Assembly: GCF_000931445.1 (NCBI RefSeq)
Contig: NZ_CP010849.1
Span: forward strand, 2,356,001-2,420,000
Origin: Streptomyces cyaneogriseus subsp. noncyanogenus
GTDB lineage: Bacteria; Actinomycetota; Actinomycetes; Streptomycetales; Streptomycetaceae
DNA length: 64,000 nt
Direction: 5' to 3'
Shown here piece after piece: positions 22,292-30,223 of the stretch. Position 1 is the stretch's first letter. Every line of letters starts with the position of its first letter. The translations under genes were made by a program, and so were the position numbers. The notes below the pieces were generated by a model. The model was not told the origin of the DNA and searched no databases. It saw nothing but the letters and a program-made list of their open reading frames with translations.

Positions 22292-24001
22292 TCAGTCCGC
22301 CGTCGTCCACCACACGGTCGTGTCGGCGGGCACCTTGGCCTCGCCGCCCGCCTCGGTCACCTCGCCGCTGGCGAGCAGCACCCTGCCGTAGGAGGGCATC
22401 GCCACCGACTCGCCGGTGGTGTTCGCGACGCACACGACGTGCCCGCGCCGGAAGGCCAGGACGCCCTCGGGGGCCCGCAGCCACTCCACCGCCTCGCCCG
22501 CGCCCAGGTCGGGCTGGTCGCGGCGGACGGCCAGCGCGGTCCGGTACAGCTCCAGCGTGGAGCCGGGCACGCCGGTCTGCGCCTCGACGCTCAGCTCGCC
22601 CCAGCCCTCCGGCTGCGGCAGCCAGCTTCCGCCGTCGCCGAAGCCGTACGACGATCCGGTGCGCGTCCACGGGATCGGCACCCGGCAGCCGTCGCGGAAG
22701 CCGTCCTGGCCGGCGCCGCGGAAGTACGCCGGGTCCTGGCGCACCTCGTCCGGCAGGTCGACGACGTCCGGCAGGCCGAGCTCCTCGCCCTGGTAGATGT
22801 AGGCCGACCCGGGCAGCGCCAGCATCAGCAGCGTCGCCGCGCGCGCCCGCCGCAGCCCCAGCTCCCGGTCGCCGGCCAGGCGGATCTGGGTGCCGAGGCC
22901 GGGCGGGTTGGCGAAGCGGGTGGCGTGCCGGGTGACGTCGTGGTTGGACAGCACCCAGGTGGCGGGGGCGCCGACCGGGCGCATCGCCTCCAGGGTGCGG
23001 TCGATGACGCCGCGCAGCTCCTCGGCGTCCCAGTGGGTGCTCAGGTACTGGAAGTTGAACGCCTGGTGCAGCTCGTCGGGGCGGACGTAGTGCGCGGTGC
23101 GCTCGACGGTCGGGGTCCACGCCTCGGCGACGAAGATGCGCTCGCCCGAGTACTCGTCGAGGATGTGGCGCCACTGGCGGTAGATCTCGTGCACGCCGTC
23201 CTGGTCGAAGAAGGGCATGACGTCGTTGCCCAGCAGCTTCACCTGGTCGTGGGCGCCCAGGTCCGGCAGGCCCTCGGCCTTCACCAGGCCGTGGGCCACG
23301 TCGATGCGGAAGCCGTCGACGCCCATGTCCAGCCAGAAGCGGAGGATGGAGCGGAACTCGTCGCCGACGGCCGGGTGGTCCCAGTTGAAGTCGGGCTGCT
23401 CGGGGGCGAACAGGTGCAGGTACCACTCGCCGGGCGTGCCGTCGGGCTCGGTGACCCGGGTCCAGGCGGGCCCGCCGAAGATGGACTCCCAGTCGTTGGG
23501 CGGAAGTTCCCCGTTCTTCCCCTTGCCGGGGCGGAAGTGGTACCGCTCCCGCAGCGGGGAGCCGGGGCCCTCGGCGAGCGCCCGCTTGAACCATTCGTGC
23601 TGGTCGGAGGAGTGGTTGGGGACCAGGTCGACGATGATCCGCAGGCCCAGTCCATGGGCGTCGCGGATGAGGGCGTCGGCGTCGTGCAGGGTGCCGAACA
23701 TCGGGTCGACGGCCCGGTAGTCGGCGACGTCGTAGCCGGCGTCGGCCTGCGGCGAGGCGTAGAAGGGGCTGAGCCACACGGCGTCCACGCCGAGGTCGCG
23801 CAGGTACGGCAGGCGGGTGCGCACACCTTCCAGGTCGCCCATGCCGTCGCCGTTGCTGTCGGCGAAGCTGCGCGGATAGACCTGGTAGATCACCGCGTCC
23901 CGCCACCAGTCGCGGCGCTCGGCGACGGTGGCCAGGGCAGGGGATGCCCCCTGCTCGAACAGCTCGGTAGAGGGTGCCGGGGCGGCGGAGTGCTGGCTCA
24001 T
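22292..24001 (-). CDS. aglA: Alpha-glucosidase (GH13, intracellular)
   Basis: This 569-residue enzyme hydrolyses maltose and maltodextrins brought in by MalEFG. It has no signal peptide, so it is cytosolic. GH13 oligo-1,6/alpha-glucosidase motifs are clear: DAVIYQVYPRSFADSNGDGMG, DLVPNHSS, GFRIDVAHGL (nucleophile), FVAEAW (acid/base) and LSNHDVTRH. The start at ATG 24001 has AAGGA four bases upstream; an ATG at 24031 is an alternative. It follows malG by 158 bp on the same strand, giving the order malE-malF-malG-aglA. Confidence 0.95.
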   Translation of the reverse strand: MSQHSAAPAPSTELFEQGASPALATVAERRDWWRDAVIYQVYPRSFADSNGDGMGDLEGVRTRLPYLRDLGVDAVWLSPFYASPQADAGYDVADYRAVDPMFGTLHDADALIRDAHGLGLRIIVDLVPNHSSDQHEWFKRALAEGPGSPLRERYHFRPGKGKNGELPPNDWESIFGGPAWTRVTEPDGTPGEWYLHLFAPEQPDFNWDHPAVGDEFRSILRFWLDMGVDGFRIDVAHGLVKAEGLPDLGAHDQVKLLGNDVMPFFDQDGVHEIYRQWRHILDEYSGERIFVAEAWTPTVERTAHYVRPDELHQAFNFQYLSTHWDAEELRGVIDRTLEAMRPVGAPATWVLSNHDVTRHATRFANPPGLGTQIRLAGDRELGLRRARAATLLMLALPGSAYIYQGEELGLPDVVDLPDEVRQDPAYFRGAGQDGFRDGCRVPIPWTRTGSSYGFGDGGSWLPQPEGWGELSVEAQTGVPGSTLELYRTALAVRRDQPDLGAGEAVEWLRAPEGVLAFRRGHVVCVANTTGESVAMPSYGRVLLASGEVTEAGGEAKVPADTTVWWTTAD

Positions 24002-24119
24002 GGCGTCCTTGATGCGTAACGGATGTGACATCGGTCTTCGCGGCTCGGGGTCGGGGGCGGACGGAGGTGACGAGGCGGCCGCGGTGACAGCGGGGTCGGA
24101 TGGTGCACCGCGGCCGCCA

Positions 24120-24141
24120 CCCGCGCGATCGGGCGCGCGGG
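24120..24141 (-). terminator. Weak hairpin between malG and aglA
   Basis: CCCGCGCG-ATCGGG-CGCGCGGG is an 8-bp perfect stem just after the malG stop. It may partly separate aglA from the mal operon. Confidence 0.45.
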
Positions 24142-24159
24142 AGTCTGCCCGGCCGGGCG

Positions 24160-25074
24160 TCAGCCCTTGGTGCCGCCCGCCGTCAGGCCGGTGACCAGGT
24201 TTTTCTGTACAAGGTAGAAGAAGGCGGACACGGGGATGGCGATCAGCACGGCGGTGGCGGCCATCAGGTTGCGCTGCGCGTCGTGCTCGCTGACGAAGCT
24301 CTGCAGTCCCACGGCGAAGGTGTACTTCGTGTCGGACAGCATGAACGTGGAGGCGAACGCCACCTCGCCGAAGGCCGTGATGAAGCTGTAGAAGGCGGCG
24401 ACCGCCAGGCCGGGCCGGGCGAGCGGCAGGATCAGCCGGAAGAAGGTGCCGAAGGGCGTCAGCCCGTCGACCCGGCCCGCCTCGTCGATCTCGAACGGGA
24501 TGGTGTCGAAGTAGCCCTTGAGCAGCCAGGCGCAGTACGGCACCGCGGTCGAGCAGTAGACGAGGATCAGGCCGAGGTAGCTGTCGATGAGCTGGAGCTC
24601 GGACAGGATCTGGTACATCGGCACGATGAGCACGGCGATCGGGAACATCTGCGTCAGCAGCAGGATCCACATCAGCTTGCGGTAGCCCGGGAACCGCATG
24701 CGGGAGACGGCGTAACCGGTGGTGGCGGCGACCAGGACGCCGATGACGGTGGTGCCGAGCGAGACGATCAGCGAACTCTTCAGCCACTCGAAGAAGTTGG
24801 TGTGCTGGAGGACGTACGCGTAGTTGTCGAACGTCATCTTCCCCCAGATGCGCTCGGGGTGCAGGTAGTCGTCCTTGTCCGGGCCGAGGGAGAGGAAGAC
24901 CAGCCAGGCGATGGGGAAGAGCGCGATCAGGCAGGCGCCGGCCAGGACTCCGTGGGAGGCCAGGGCGGCGGCCCGGCCCTGTTCGCCGCGGCGGCGCGAC
25001 CTGCGGGGGGCGGCGGGGGGCGCGGAGGCCGGTTCCGCCGCAGCGGTGGCCTCGCCGAGGGTCGTGGTGCTCAT
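24160..25074 (-). CDS. malG: Maltose/maltodextrin ABC transporter permease MalG
   Basis: Inner-membrane permease (304 residues) that pairs with MalF. It has an N-terminal cytosolic extension rich in Ala/Arg, then six membrane segments beginning LIALFPIAWLVFLSLG. The EAA loop contacting the ATPase is EIDEAGRVDGLTPFGTFF with RLILPLARPGL. ATG 25074 is preceded by AGGAG and lies 13 bp after the malF stop, so translation is probably coupled. No ATPase gene is in the operon; Streptomyces sugar importers commonly share a distant MsiK ATPase. Confidence 0.95.
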   Translation of the reverse strand: MSTTTLGEATAAAEPASAPPAAPRRSRRRGEQGRAAALASHGVLAGACLIALFPIAWLVFLSLGPDKDDYLHPERIWGKMTFDNYAYVLQHTNFFEWLKSSLIVSLGTTVIGVLVAATTGYAVSRMRFPGYRKLMWILLLTQMFPIAVLIVPMYQILSELQLIDSYLGLILVYCSTAVPYCAWLLKGYFDTIPFEIDEAGRVDGLTPFGTFFRLILPLARPGLAVAAFYSFITAFGEVAFASTFMLSDTKYTFAVGLQSFVSEHDAQRNLMAATAVLIAIPVSAFFYLVQKNLVTGLTAGGTKG

Positions 25075-25087
25075 GGGGGCTCCTGCC

Positions 25088-26092
25088 TCAGTTCGCGAGC
25101 TGCTGCTCATTGCGGTTCAGCCAGCGGCGGTAGAAGGAGGTGAAGACGATCAGGACGGCCAGCAGCAGCATGCCGTAGGCCGCGGACTGCGCGAACTCGC
25201 GCGGCTGCTGCCCGAAGCCGAGCTGGTAGGCCCAGGTGACGAGGATCTGCGCGTCGGGGGCGGTGTTCCCGAACAGCAGGAAGATGATGGCGAACTGGTT
25301 GAAGGTCCAGATGATGCCGAGCAGCACGACGGTGGAGCTGACGGACCGCAGCCCGGGCAGGGTGACGTGCCGGAACCGCTGCCAGGCGTTCGCGCCGTCC
25401 ATCTCGGCCGCCTCGTACAGGGAGGCGTCGATGGACTGCAGGCCGCCCAGGAGCGAGACCATCATGAACGGCACACCGCACCAGGTGTTGACCATGATCG
25501 CGGCGAAGCGCTGCCAGAAGGTGTCCTCCAGCCACTGCGGCGCGGGCAGGCCGAGGAAGTCGAGGCCGGAGTTGATGATGCCGGCGTCGGCGAGCATGAA
25601 CCGCCAGCCGAAGACGGTGACGAAGGTCGGCACCGCCCACGGCAGCACGAGGACGAGCCGGTAGAAGGTGCGCCCGCGCAGCTTCTGGTTGAGCAGCAGG
25701 GCCAGGCCCAGGCCGATGCCGTAGTGCAGGGCGACGCAGGCGGCCGTCCACACCACCGTCCAGATGAAGTGCGACCAGAACCGCTCGTAGGCCGTCTCGC
25801 CCCACAGGATGTCGGCGTAGTTGTCGAAGCCGATGAACTTGTAGGTGGCCTCGATCTCGTTGACGCCGATGGTGCGGGCGCTGTTGAGGCTGTCGGCGTC
25901 GGTGAGGGTGAGGTAGAAGCCGTACGCCAGCGGATACAGCACGAGGACGCCGAGCACGACGGCCACCGGCGCGATCATGGCGTAGGCGTACCAGTGCTTC
26001 TGCCAGCCGTGCTTCAGACGCCGGCCCAGGCCGGGACGTGGCGCGCGGTCACCGCGGCGCTTGCCGGTCGCGCGGTCGATGGCGACTGTCAT
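25088..26092 (-). CDS. malF: Maltose/maltodextrin ABC transporter permease MalF
   Basis: A 334-residue membrane protein with the BPD-type permease fold. It has an N-terminal basic cytosolic leader, the segment MIAPVAVVLGVLVLYPLAYG, several further helices and the EAA motif LYEAAEMDGANAWQRFRHVT followed by LPGLR. It forms the translocation pore with MalG for sugar delivered by MalE. It follows malE after a 203-bp gap that contains a strong hairpin, which probably sets a lower level of malF and malG than of malE. Confidence 0.95.
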   Translation of the reverse strand: MTVAIDRATGKRRGDRAPRPGLGRRLKHGWQKHWYAYAMIAPVAVVLGVLVLYPLAYGFYLTLTDADSLNSARTIGVNEIEATYKFIGFDNYADILWGETAYERFWSHFIWTVVWTAACVALHYGIGLGLALLLNQKLRGRTFYRLVLVLPWAVPTFVTVFGWRFMLADAGIINSGLDFLGLPAPQWLEDTFWQRFAAIMVNTWCGVPFMMVSLLGGLQSIDASLYEAAEMDGANAWQRFRHVTLPGLRSVSSTVVLLGIIWTFNQFAIIFLLFGNTAPDAQILVTWAYQLGFGQQPREFAQSAAYGMLLLAVLIVFTSFYRRWLNRNEQQLAN

Positions 26093-26244
26093 GGTGCGAC
26101 ACCTTCTGGAGGATCAGGAGGACCGGGGATCACGGGCCGGGCACGGGCCGGGGATCACGCGGACGAGGACCGGGGATCGAGGAGACCGGGACCAGGGCCG
26201 CGGGCCGCGACGGACCGGCGCCCGGCCGGGGCGGCAGGCCGGTG

Positions 26245-26283
26245 GCCGCCGGATCCCCTCCCCCCTCCGGGGGATCCGGCGGC
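26245..26283 (-). terminator. Intercistronic hairpin malE-malF
   Basis: GCCGCCGGATCCCC (26245-26258) pairs exactly with 26270-26283 across an 11-base loop, 12 bp after the malE stop. It probably attenuates transcription or protects malE mRNA. Confidence 0.75.
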
Positions 26284-26295
26284 CGGTCGGACTCA

Positions 26296-27567
26296 CTACT
26301 TGGTGAAGTCGGGCACCAGCTTGGTCATCGCGGTCTCGACGTTGCTCAGTCCCTTGTCCAGGGACTCGTCGCCGCCGGCGATCTTGGGCAGCTCGTCGTC
26401 GAGCGGCACCCACAGCGAGCTGTACTCGGGCAGGGCCGGGCGCGGCTGGGCCGCGGACAGGACGGTCTGGTAGCCCGCGATGCCGGGGTCGGCCTTGACC
26501 TTCGCGGTGTAGGCGTCCTCGCGCGTCGGCAGGGTGGAGTTCTTCAGGGCGATGGTCTCCTGGGCCTTCGCCGAGGTCATGAACTTCACGAACGTCAGCG
26601 CGGCCTTCTGGTGCGCCTGGTCGGAACCGGCGTACACGGAGAGGTTGTGGCCGCCGGTCGGGGCGCCCGCCTTGCCGGTGGAGCCCGCCGGGACGGTGGC
26701 GATGCCGAGGTTGTTCTTGTCCTTGAAGGCGGAGCCCTTGTAGAAGTTGGTGATCTCCCACGGGCCCTGGATGATGGCGGCGACCTTGCCGCTGACGAAC
26801 GCGTCCTGGATGTGGGCGTAGGCGTCGGCGGTGGTGTCGGCCTTGTGCAGGCCCTTGCCGTCGAACAGGCTCAGCCAGGTGCCGTAGGCCTTCTCGGCCT
26901 CGGGCGACTTGACGGTGATCTTCTTGGCCTCGGCGTCGACCGTGTCGGTGCCCTCGCCGTAGAGGAAGGGCTGCGCGTAGTAGCCGGCGGTCGATCCCCA
27001 GTAACCGTCGACGCCGGTCTTGTCCTTGATCGTGGCGGCGGCCTTCTTCAGGTCGTCCCAGGTCTTGGGGGCCTCGACGCCGGCCTTCGCGAACAGCTCC
27101 TTGTTGTAGACGAGGGCGAGGGTGTCGGTGACCAGCGGCACCCCGTACGTCTTGCCCTCGTACTTCGCCTGCTCGATCAGGCTGGGCTGGAACTTGTCCT
27201 GCTCGGCCAGGGCCTCGGTGCCGTCCAGCGGCGCGAAGAAGCCCTTCTTGGCGAAGGCCGGGGTCCAGCCGACCTCGGAGCGCAGCACGTCCGGGGCGCC
27301 CTTGGAGCCGGCGGCGGTGTCGAACTTGTTCTGCGCCTGGTCGAAGGGGACGTTGACGTACTTGACCTTGATGTCCTTGTGGGCGGCCTCGAACTCCTTG
27401 ACCAGGGCGCGGTACGTCGGCGCCTCGTTGGTGGCGTTGGAGGTGTCCCACCAGGTGATCGTGACCGGTCCGCCCGACTCGCTGTCGCTGCCGCCGTCGC
27501 CGCCGCAGGCCGTCGCCGCGAGAGCCAGGGACGCCACCAGCGCGGTGGCCGCTATGCCACGCCGCAT
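26296..27567 (-). CDS. malE: Maltose/maltodextrin-binding lipoprotein MalE
   Basis: The 423-residue solute-binding protein anchored outside the membrane. The lipoprotein signal is MRRGIAATALVASLALAAT followed by the lipobox cysteine (LAATAC-GGDGG), cleaved before Cys20. The family-1 extracellular solute-binding fold shows ITWWDTSN, PDVLRSEVGW, GVPLVTDTLALVYNKELF and GKVAAIIQGPWE. It delivers maltodextrins to MalFG. GGAG lies five bases before the ATG. The divergent malR and the operator-like repeats between indicate MalR control. Confidence 0.97.
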   Translation of the reverse strand: MRRGIAATALVASLALAATACGGDGGSDSESGGPVTITWWDTSNATNEAPTYRALVKEFEAAHKDIKVKYVNVPFDQAQNKFDTAAGSKGAPDVLRSEVGWTPAFAKKGFFAPLDGTEALAEQDKFQPSLIEQAKYEGKTYGVPLVTDTLALVYNKELFAKAGVEAPKTWDDLKKAAATIKDKTGVDGYWGSTAGYYAQPFLYGEGTDTVDAEAKKITVKSPEAEKAYGTWLSLFDGKGLHKADTTADAYAHIQDAFVSGKVAAIIQGPWEITNFYKGSAFKDKNNLGIATVPAGSTGKAGAPTGGHNLSVYAGSDQAHQKAALTFVKFMTSAKAQETIALKNSTLPTREDAYTAKVKADPGIAGYQTVLSAAQPRPALPEYSSLWVPLDDELPKIAGGDESLDKGLSNVETAMTKLVPDFTK

Positions 27568-27700
27568 GAGTTCTCCTTGAGGGTGAAAGCCCGAGTGGTG
27601 CAGGGGACGGTCCCGTCGCCGTTCCTGCCGACTTGCCGACTGCGCCATTGCGGCCGCCGGGCGACGTGAACGTAACAGCGCTGAAAGGTTTCCGAAAGAC

Positions 27701-27721
27701 CTTGCAGAAAAAAAGTGCAAG
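27701..27721. promoter_or_regulatory. MalR-type operator (malE side)
   Basis: CTTGCA and TGCAAG (27701-27706, 27716-27721) form an inverted repeat around a nine-base A-rich centre, 134 bp before the malE start. Likely MalR target. Confidence 0.7.
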
Positions 27722-27807
27722 GCCCGCCGAGAGTTATGCCTCCGTGACCCCTCCTCGACCGCGTCGAGACCGCTGTTTCCGCCGGAGGGCGGGGACTCGG
27801 ACGTATG

Positions 27808-27830
27808 TGCAAGACTCTGCAAGCACTTGC
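27808..27830. promoter_or_regulatory. MalR-type operator (malR side)
   Basis: Two direct TGCAAG copies (27808-27813, 27818-27823); the second overlaps the palindrome GCAAG-CA-CTTGC (27819-27830). Position suggests autoregulation of malR. Confidence 0.65.
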
Positions 27831-27991
27831 CATTCGTTTCAGCGACGGACGAACATCCGTTGCGGCTGGACGCCCCCACCACGACAAGAGGGATCGCGAT
27901 GACGCAGCACCCCGCAGCGGGCCGCTCCAGGGCGCGCACCAGGCGTCCGATCGGTGTGCAAGCGCAGACACGGCCGCTACAGTCCATTCCT

Positions 27992-29020
27992 GTGACCACA
28001 CGGCTTTCCGACATCGCTGCGCAGGCGGGGGTGAGCGAAGCGACCGTCAGCCGCGTCCTCAACGGGAAGCCGGGCGTCGCCGCCACCACCCGCCAGTCCG
28101 TGCTGGCCGCCCTCGACGTCCTGGGCTACGAGCGCCCGGTACGGCTGCGGCAACGCAGCGAGGGCCTGGTGGGCCTGATCACCCCGGAGCTGGAGAACCC
28201 CATATTCCCGGCCCTGGCCCAGGTCATCGGGCAGGCGCTGACCCGGCAGGGATACACCCCCGTCCTGGCCACCCAGACCCCGGGCGGCTCCACGGAGGAC
28301 GAGCTGACGGAGATGCTGGTCGACCGCGGCGTCGCCGGCATCATCTACGTCTCCGGCCTGCACGCCGACACCACCGCCGACATGCAGCGCTACGAACGGC
28401 TGCGCGCGCAGGGCGTGCCGTTCGTCCTCGTCGACGGCTTCTCGCCGAAGGTGCAGGCGCCGTTCATCTCCCCCGACGACCGGGCGGCGACGACCCTGGC
28501 CGTCACGCACCTGGTCTCCCTCGGCCACACCCGCATCGGCCTGGCGCTGGGGCCCAAGCGGTTCGTGCCCGTGCAGCGCAAGATCGACGGCTTCGTCCGC
28601 GCCATGCAGGACCATCTGGGGCTGGACCCCGCCACGATCGAGTCGGAGCTGGTCCAGCACTCCCTCTACACCCTGGAGGGCGGCCAGGCGGCCGCCACGG
28701 CGCTCATCGAGCGGGACTGCACGGCGGTGGTGTGCGCCAGCGACATGATGGCGCTGGGCGCGATACGGGCGGCGCGCCAGCGCGGCCTGGAGGTCCCGAA
28801 GGACGTCTCGGTGGTGGGCTTCGACGACTCCCCCCTGATCGCCTTCACCGACCCGCCGCTGACCACCGTGCGCAAGCCGGTTCCGGCGATGGGCCAGGCG
28901 GCGGTGCGCACGCTGCTGGAGGAGATCGGCGGGACCCCCGCGCCGCACAGCGAGTTCGTGTTCATGCCGGAGCTGGTGGTGCGCGGCTCCACGGCGTCGG
29001 CCCCGGGCAACCGCTCCTGA
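27992..29020 (+). CDS. malR: LacI family repressor of maltose genes (MalR)
   Basis: MalR represses maltodextrin and amylase genes and is released by sugar ligand in Streptomyces. The N-terminal LacI helix-turn-helix is TTRLSDIAAQAGVSEATVSR with hinge VLNGKPGVAATTRQ, followed by a periplasmic-binding-protein-like sensor domain (GLVGLITPELENPIFPAL, GHTRIGLALGP, ALGAIRAARQRGLEVP). With GTG 27992 the protein is 342 residues with the HTH at the very N-terminus, as is usual for LacI. An in-frame ATG at 27899 with a good AAGAGGGA site would add 31 residues and cannot be excluded. Divergent from malE. Confidence 0.93.
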   Translation: MTTRLSDIAAQAGVSEATVSRVLNGKPGVAATTRQSVLAALDVLGYERPVRLRQRSEGLVGLITPELENPIFPALAQVIGQALTRQGYTPVLATQTPGGSTEDELTEMLVDRGVAGIIYVSGLHADTTADMQRYERLRAQGVPFVLVDGFSPKVQAPFISPDDRAATTLAVTHLVSLGHTRIGLALGPKRFVPVQRKIDGFVRAMQDHLGLDPATIESELVQHSLYTLEGGQAAATALIERDCTAVVCASDMMALGAIRAARQRGLEVPKDVSVVGFDDSPLIAFTDPPLTTVRKPVPAMGQAAVRTLLEEIGGTPAPHSEFVFMPELVVRGSTASAPGNRS

Positions 29021-29164
29021 GGTTCGTCCCCCGGACGGAGGCCCCGGCGTCCGCGCCCCGCCCGGGCAGGAGCCCGCGGTCCTGCGGCGGGCGTAGAACA
29101 TGCGACCGGAACCCGACCGGGGGATGATCGGTGGACGAAGGCTTTTCTGGCAGACTTTGTGCCT

Positions 29165-30025
29165 ATGGGTGAGACGACCGTGACGACTTTGGAAGGCCAG
29201 GAAGAGGCCCTTCCGCAGCCCGTCGCGGACGAAACGGGGCAGAGTGTAGTGCATCGGCTCCGCACCCCGCGCCGGCCACGCCTCTGGTTCGAGATCCTGC
29301 TGATCGCGGTGAGTTACTGGACGTACTCGCTCGTCCGCAACGCCGTACCGGAGCAGCGGGCGCAGGCACTGCGCAACGCCGACTGGATCTGGAAGGTCGA
29401 GCACCAGCTCGGCATCGCCGTCGAGCAGACCATCAACCACGCCGCCAACTCGGTGACTTGGCTCATCGTCGGCATGAACTACTACTACGCGACGCTGCAC
29501 TTCGTCGTGACCCTCGGTGTGCTGGTGTGGCTGTACCGCCGTCATCCCGGCCGCTACGCGGCGACCCGCCTGGTGCTGTTCTCCACCACGGGTGTGGCCC
29601 TGGTCGGCTACTACCTGTTCCCGCTGGCCCCGCCCCGGCTGATGGACGGCGGCCACTTCATCGACACCGTCATGGTCCACCAGACCTGGGGTTCGATGGC
29701 CTCCGGCGACCTGAAGAACATGTCCAACCAGTACGCCGCGATGCCGTCGATGCACATCGGCTGGTCCCTGTGGTGCGGCCTGACGATCTTCGCCCTGGCC
29801 ACGATCCCGTGGGTCCGCGTGCTCGGCCTGCTCTACCCCACGCTCACCCTGGTGGTGATCGTCGCCACGGCCAACCACTTCTGGCTGGACGCGGTCGGCG
29901 GCATGCTCTGCCTCGCCTTCGGCTACACGGTGGCCCGCCTCTGGTACGGCGCCCTGCCCCACGCCCTGCCCCGCGTGGTCCCGTCACAGAGCCGCACCGG
30001 CCCACTGCTGCCGACCCGCGTGTAG
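29165..30025 (+). CDS. PAP2-superfamily membrane phosphatase/phosphotransferase
   Basis: A 286-residue membrane protein with about six helices. The catalytic phosphatase motifs of the PAP2_3 / inositolphosphotransferase type are present: AMPSMHIGWSL (C2-like, with the PSMH histidine) and ATANHFWLDAVGG (C3-like His and Asp). NYYYATLHFVVTLGV and LAPPRLMDGG match actinobacterial members. These enzymes act on lipid phosphates or transfer phosphoinositol groups; the substrate is not determined. Start at ATG 29165 or GTG 29159; no Shine-Dalgarno is seen, so it may be leaderless. Confidence 0.88.
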   Translation: MGETTVTTLEGQEEALPQPVADETGQSVVHRLRTPRRPRLWFEILLIAVSYWTYSLVRNAVPEQRAQALRNADWIWKVEHQLGIAVEQTINHAANSVTWLIVGMNYYYATLHFVVTLGVLVWLYRRHPGRYAATRLVLFSTTGVALVGYYLFPLAPPRLMDGGHFIDTVMVHQTWGSMASGDLKNMSNQYAAMPSMHIGWSLWCGLTIFALATIPWVRVLGLLYPTLTLVVIVATANHFWLDAVGGMLCLAFGYTVARLWYGALPHALPRVVPSQSRTGPLLPTRV

Positions 30026-30223
30026 CCCCCGCGGCGGCTCTCGGGCCCCGCCGGGCCGCGGCCCGGGACGGCGGAAGCCGCCCCTGGCGAAGCGCCCCGC
30101 AGCCGCGAGACGGCGGGAGCGGGTCGTGGGGGTGCGGCGCAGCCCGCCGCTTGGCCGGTCCCACCGCCGCCCCGGCCGCTCCCCCGCAGGCACCACACGC
30201 CCCGCGGCCCCCGCAGGGCCCGC

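Larger units (their letters stand above)
27568..27991. promoter_or_regulatory. Divergent malE / malR promoter region
   Basis: This gap holds the promoters of malEFG (left) and malR (right). Two operator-like elements stand out, listed separately, plus a run GAAAGGTTTCCGAAAG at about 27683-27698 that is itself nearly symmetrical. The left 100 bp and the right 150 bp show nothing else clear. Confidence 0.65.
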
